Shown: positions 50,731-54,495 of the stretch, piece after piece | How positions within the stretch are numbered: position 1 is the stretch's first letter | Layout of the letters: every line of letters begins with the position of its first letter | Assembly: GCA_900319385.1 (NCBI GenBank) | Contig: ONOG01000015.1 | Span: 1 to 54,495 of the forward strand | Reading direction: 5' to 3' | Source of the DNA: an uncultured Prevotellaceae bacterium | GTDB lineage: Bacteria; Bacteroidota; Bacteroidia; Bacteroidales; Bacteroidaceae | Length of the DNA stretch: 54,495 nt | Program-made: the position numbers and the translations under genes | The notes under the pieces: generated by a model | The model's database searches: none | Told to the model about the DNA's origin: nothing | The model's input: only the letters and a program-made list of their open reading frames with translations

Positions 50731-53655
50731 TCAATAGCCGAAAATGTCGGTGAGTGTGAGGCGGTGGATGGTGCCCAGACTCTCGAGTTTCTTCATGTCG
50801 AGGTTCTGTTCGTCGCCCAGCACCATGTAGCGGTAGGTGCGTCCGGCGACGTTTTGCTCGGCAAAGCGTTGCAGGTCGGCCAGCGTCAGGGTCTGCACCT
50901 CGCGATAGATGTCGGCGTCGGTGTCGTGGTCGAAGCCCAGGCCGCGCTGTACGAGATAGTGGTTGAGCAGGCGGAAGCCCACGTAGCGACGGGTGGCCAT
51001 GCGCTTGATGACGGCTTCCTTAGCCTGCACGAAGCTGTTTTCGGCCAGCGGCATGTGCTCGGTGATTTCGTGGAACACGTCGAGGCAGTCGGCGAGTTTG
51101 TCGTTCTGCGAGCCTATCGCTGTCAGGAAGTAGTTGGTCTCCTGCGGATGGTAGGCTGTGGTGTAGCTGGCACCGGCCGAGTAAGCCAGGCCGCGGGCTT
51201 CGCGCAGTTCCTGGAAGACGATGGAGTTCATGCCGCCGCCAAAGTACTCATTGAAGAGGGTGACTTCGGGCTCGAGGCCGAGGTCGTAGGTCTGTCCGTT
51301 GTTGCTGTACTGCCGCAGCTTGACGGCCTTACTTTCGTAGGGAGCCAGATAGACCTCGCTGACGGGGGTCTGCTGCAGCCGATAGCGCCTCTCCAGAGGC
51401 ATGATGTACTGGTACTTGCCCTTGGATTTCTTGCTCTTTTTGTGCGTCTTGTCGATGAGGGAGGCGATGTCCTTCTGGCTGGAGGGTCCGTAGTAGAGCA
51501 CCACCTTGGGGTAGTCGGCCAGTTCTTGAAGTTTCTTGACAAGGTCGCTGCCCTTCGCTCCGCGCATCTCGTCAGCGCTGGCTATGTTTGTGTAGTCGTT
51601 GTACGGACCGTACACGACGTAGGCTATCAGACGCTCCAGACATTCGTTTTCGCTCAGCTTGTTCTGCTCACGCTGGGTGAGTATGTCATCGACCATGGCC
51701 TGATAGACTTCCTCGTCGGGCTGCATGTTCTTCATCCAGTCTTCCATCAGACGGATGGCGGCTTCCTGGTTCTCGGCCAATCCATTGATGAAGATGCTCG
51801 TCGCGTAGTTGTTGCAAGAGATGTTGGCGTCGCAGGCGAGCCGATAGAGCTCGGCCTGAATCTGCTCCAGGCTCATGCGCTTGGTGCCGAGGTAGTCGAA
51901 ATAGCCGGAAGCCACGTCGAGCATGGGGTCGTCCTTGACGCCGCGCTGGACGTAGTAAACGAGTGAGAACGTCCCATTCTGAGTGTTTTGTTTGTAGAGC
52001 AGGTCGCTGCCGTCCTTGAGTTGGCAGACGCTCAGGTCCTTTTCGAAATCGACGAAAACGGGAGCGATGGGCTCCACGGGGCGTTCCATGATCATCTTGA
52101 CGTAGTCGCTCGTCTTGTCACGGTTCATCTCGATGGGGGAGATGGCGGGCTTTTCGATTTTCTTCTCGTTCGGATCGCTGCCCTGACGTTTATAGATGAT
52201 GGCATATCGGTCGGTGGGCAGGTAGCGCTGGGCGTAGGCCACCATGTCCTGCTTGCTGACGTGCGAGAGGCGGTCGATGCGGGTCACTTCGTCCTTCCAG
52301 TCCCGTTCGTGGATGAAGGCACCGTACATCGCCGAGGCGCGGACGACGTTGCTCTCGAGTCCACGCATCTCTTGCAGCTTCATATTGTTGACAATGCCTT
52401 CGAGCAGAGTTTCGCTAAACTCGCCGCGTTGCAGCTTCTTGACCTCTTCGAGCATGAGGTCCTTCACCTGGTCGAGCGTCTGTCCCTCCTTCGGAAGGCC
52501 TATCATGATGAATTCCGAAGCTTCGGTCATGCCTGCCGTTTCGGCCTCGACGGCGAGGACGCGCTGCGGCTGTACGAGGTCGATGTCGAGGAGTCCGCTC
52601 TTGCCGTTGGAGATGAGCGACTTCAGCACTTCGGACTTGTCCCATTCGGGGTTGCTACGTCCGGGCAGTCGCCAGGCGAGTATGACCATTTCCTGCTCCA
52701 AGCCGAAGACGTCCTTGCTGACCACCGTTGCGGGTGCGGGGCCGATGTCGCTCTGCCGGGGTTCGGGCTTCACGTTCCCAGCGGGGTTCCAGACGCCGAA
52801 ATATTGGTCGATGAGTGCGATGGTGCGGTCCATGTCGAGGTCGCCGCTCATGCAGATGGCGATGTTGGCAGGCACGTAGTACTTGCGGAAGTAGTTCTCA
52901 ATGTTGACGATCGAAGGGTTCTTCAGGTGTTCCTGCGTGCCGATCGTGGTCTGCGTGCCGTAGGGATGGCTGGGGAACAGAAGCCTGTTCATGTTCTCGA
53001 GAATCTTCCAAAAGTCGTTGGTCAGTCCGCGGTTGTACTCTTCATAGACAGCCTCGAGTTCGGTGTGGAATCCGCGGATGACCATGTTCTGGAAGCGCTC
53101 GCTCTCTATCATGCACCAGTTCTCCAATTCGTTGGAGGGTATGTCTCCCTGATAGACAGTCTCGTCTTCGCTCGTGTGCGCGTTGTTGTCGTTGACTCCG
53201 ATGCTGGCCATCAGCTTGTCGTATTCGTTGGCAATGGCGAACTTGGATGCTTCGCCCGAGATGGAGTCGATGCGGTGGTAGATGGCGGCACGCTCCGCAG
53301 GGTCGGTCTTGGTGCGATAGACTTCGTACAGCGAACGGATGCTGTCGAGCAGCGGACGCTCGTGTTCATAGTCGAGTGTGCCGAAGCGTGTGGTTCCTTT
53401 GAACAGCAAGTGTTCGAGGTAGTGCGCCAGTCCGGTCGTCTCGGCAGGGTCGTTCTTCGATCCGGTGCGTACGGCGATGTAGGTCTGGATGCGCGGTGTG
53501 TTTTTGTTGACGCTGAGATAGACCTTCAGGCCGTTGTCGAGCGTGTAGATGCGGGCCTGCATCGGGTCGCCGGGCACGCTTTCGTAGGAATAGTTCTTTT
53601 GGGCAGTGGCGCTGAGGGCTATCAATGCCGCAAAAAGCAGAATGATACGTTTCAT
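50731..53655 (-). CDS. Secreted M16-family zinc metallopeptidase (two-half pitrilysin type)
   Basis: The 974-aa protein has a signal peptide (MKRIILLFAALIALSATAQ). The inverted zinc motif H78-x-x-E81-H82 (HYLEHLLFKGT) is followed by an acidic segment with candidate third ligands in FHTELEAVYEEYN (about residues 197-208). The inactive second half begins around residue 500 and has the R/Y region typical of M16 C-terminal domains. It degrades peptides inside a clamshell chamber, in the periplasm or at the surface. A 46-aa ORF follows two bases after its stop. Upstream DNA has AAGTGTAAAGTGAAA-type repeats rather than a clear promoter. Confidence 0.92.
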   Translation of the reverse strand: MKRIILLFAALIALSATAQKNYSYESVPGDPMQARIYTLDNGLKVYLSVNKNTPRIQTYIAVRTGSKNDPAETTGLAHYLEHLLFKGTTRFGTLDYEHERPLLDSIRSLYEVYRTKTDPAERAAIYHRIDSISGEASKFAIANEYDKLMASIGVNDNNAHTSEDETVYQGDIPSNELENWCMIESERFQNMVIRGFHTELEAVYEEYNRGLTNDFWKILENMNRLLFPSHPYGTQTTIGTQEHLKNPSIVNIENYFRKYYVPANIAICMSGDLDMDRTIALIDQYFGVWNPAGNVKPEPRQSDIGPAPATVVSKDVFGLEQEMVILAWRLPGRSNPEWDKSEVLKSLISNGKSGLLDIDLVQPQRVLAVEAETAGMTEASEFIMIGLPKEGQTLDQVKDLMLEEVKKLQRGEFSETLLEGIVNNMKLQEMRGLESNVVRASAMYGAFIHERDWKDEVTRIDRLSHVSKQDMVAYAQRYLPTDRYAIIYKRQGSDPNEKKIEKPAISPIEMNRDKTSDYVKMIMERPVEPIAPVFVDFEKDLSVCQLKDGSDLLYKQNTQNGTFSLVYYVQRGVKDDPMLDVASGYFDYLGTKRMSLEQIQAELYRLACDANISCNNYATSIFINGLAENQEAAIRLMEDWMKNMQPDEEVYQAMVDDILTQREQNKLSENECLERLIAYVVYGPYNDYTNIASADEMRGAKGSDLVKKLQELADYPKVVLYYGPSSQKDIASLIDKTHKKSKKSKGKYQYIMPLERRYRLQQTPVSEVYLAPYESKAVKLRQYSNNGQTYDLGLEPEVTLFNEYFGGGMNSIVFQELREARGLAYSAGASYTTAYHPQETNYFLTAIGSQNDKLADCLDVFHEITEHMPLAENSFVQAKEAVIKRMATRRYVGFRLLNHYLVQRGLGFDHDTDADIYREVQTLTLADLQRFAEQNVAGRTYRYMVLGDEQNLDMKKLESLGTIHRLTLTDIFGY

Positions 53656-53718
53656 ATAAGTGTAAAGTGTAAAGTGAAAGGTGTAAAGTGAAAAGTGATG
53701 AGTGGGCTGTCGGGGTTT
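53656..53718. repeat. Short GTAAAGTG/GTGAAAAG repeats upstream of the M16 gene
   Basis: The 63-bp gap between the edge gene and the M16 gene is mostly tandem GTGTAAAGTG and GTGAAAAGTG steps, the same style of sequence as at 84-130 and inside the sensor gene at 36740-36797. No promoter box was identified. Confidence 0.55.
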
Positions 53719-54495
53719 TCATTCCACTTTCTTGAGGAATGAGCGCAGGAAATCCTCATCGACGTCGCCGAGCTGGTACTCACGTTCGGCATCTTCGCGC
53801 ACCATGTCGAGCCACTGCTGGTGGGCTTCTTCGGCCTCGCGGAGCCAGTAGTCGGTATCGACGATGAGGCTGTCGCTCTGCTGTTGCAGCAGTAGCTGGA
53901 GATAGTCGGTGGCGTAGGCGGCGTAGTTGTCGTCCACCTGGTGGAGCACCATCATCAGTTCGTCGGTCGATGCGATGTCGCCTGTCTCGACGTCGTCGAC
54001 GATGCGTTCCACCTCCTCGCACGGTGCAATCATGCCGGCGAGGTCGGCCCAGGCGCCTTTGCCCGAGATGCCCTCGGTGTCGGCGTTCGTATTCATCATC
54101 TCATAGACGAACAGCCGGATGGCCAGGTCGTAGTAGCGAATGCCGTTGACTGCATGATTGCGGCGGATGGTGCAGCCCTCGTAGTGCAGTTCCTCCTCGC
54201 CGCTATGGTTGTAGAGCAGCGACTGGAGGAGTTTCTTTCCTTCGACCACGTTCTGCAGGATGTAGGGATTGGGGAAGGCGAAGTTGATGATGTCGCGGCG
54301 TCCGGCACGGCTTCGCTTGTCGCGTTTCGGCCATTTGCCCACGTCGCGCCAGGTGCCCACGGTGCGCAGGTTGATGCCTGGCACGACGTTGGTGTGTCCT
54401 GCGCCGTCGGCGATGACGTAGCTGAAGGGCAGTTTCGTGAGGTTCGGGTGGCAGGCCAGCTTGCCCATCACCATCGAGAAGGCGCCGATTTCGGC
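53719..54495 (-). CDS. C-terminal part of a DUF4954-like protein (truncated by window edge)
   Basis: The frame is open to the right end of the window: before the Met at 54474 it reads AEIGAFS, so the true start lies outside. About 258 residues are visible, containing HPNLTKLPFSYVIADGAGHTNVVPGINLRTVGTWRDVGKWPKRDKR and a helical C-terminal region (EEAHQQWLDMVREDAEREYQ). These features fit the C-terminal half of DUF4954 proteins, which carry left-handed beta-helix acetyltransferase-like repeats further upstream. The function of that family is not established. The assignment is from recollection of the family and is moderate. Confidence 0.6.
   Translation of the reverse strand, partial: AEIGAFSMVMGKLACHPNLTKLPFSYVIADGAGHTNVVPGINLRTVGTWRDVGKWPKRDKRSRAGRRDIINFAFPNPYILQNVVEGKKLLQSLLYNHSGEEELHYEGCTIRRNHAVNGIRYYDLAIRLFVYEMMNTNADTEGISGKGAWADLAGMIAPCEEVERIVDDVETGDIASTDELMMVLHQVDDNYAAYATDYLQLLLQQQSDSLIVDTDYWLREAEEAHQQWLDMVREDAEREYQLGDVDEDFLRSFLKKVE

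Overview
The window looks like chromosome of a GC-rich member of the Prevotellaceae or a close Bacteroidales relative. The basis is Bacteroidetes-type promoters (a TAnnTTTG -7 box, twice with TTTG exactly 19 bases upstream), several proteins ending in T9SS-like C-terminal sorting segments, DUF4956, DUF2490, DUF3109 and probable DUF4954 proteins, and a threonine operon in which an apgM-type gene sits where thrB is expected. No rRNA, tRNA, prophage, IS transposase or cas gene was seen.

Left part (1-9876, all minus strand): a compact ABC ATPase plus DUF4435/TOPRIM pair resembling the PARIS defence genes; a five-gene run of VTC-type polyphosphate polymerase, DUF4956 membrane protein, DUF2490 barrel, small sorted protein and Cthe_2159-like carbohydrate-binding protein; then nrdG and nrdD for anaerobic dNTP synthesis.

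Middle (10629-26900): a secreted GH146/GH127-type arabinofuranosidase; a convergent O-acylation operon (two SGNH proteins plus MBOAT); PafA-like phosphatase; an 18-kDa-class outer-membrane barrel overlapping a shortened priA; a large lipoprotein; and a carboxypeptidase-D-like surface protein. Then (27076-34234) thrA, apgM and thrC joined by ATGA overlaps, followed by a PgpH-like 7TM-HD phosphohydrolase.

Right part (34259-54495): a propeller sensor fused directly to an AraC DNA-binding domain with no kinase or receiver; a 1448-residue protein joining a Tyr-phosphatase-like domain to a GH127 domain; two glycosyltransferases; a DMT exporter; DUF3109; a 1363-residue sorted protein with tandem near-identical domains; an M16 peptidase with an unlisted 46-residue ORF behind it; and a partial DUF4954-like gene at the edge.

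The most unusual signal is non-coding. Three intergenic regions (about 10198-10480, 18178-18416 and 45936-46284) carry the same bilaterally symmetric array: four 21-bp AT-rich units in the centre, flanked on each side by 22-bp GC-rich units running outward in opposite orientation. The innermost flanks form a long inverted repeat with compensatory changes between copies. The first 80 bases may be the end of a fourth copy. A separate 157-bp element (45728-45884) folds into a long closing stem with three internal hairpins. Other intergenic repeat families (AATTAAAAATT runs, C/G-rich palindromes, TTTAGTG runs) reach into the ends of several genes and supply their terminal residues.
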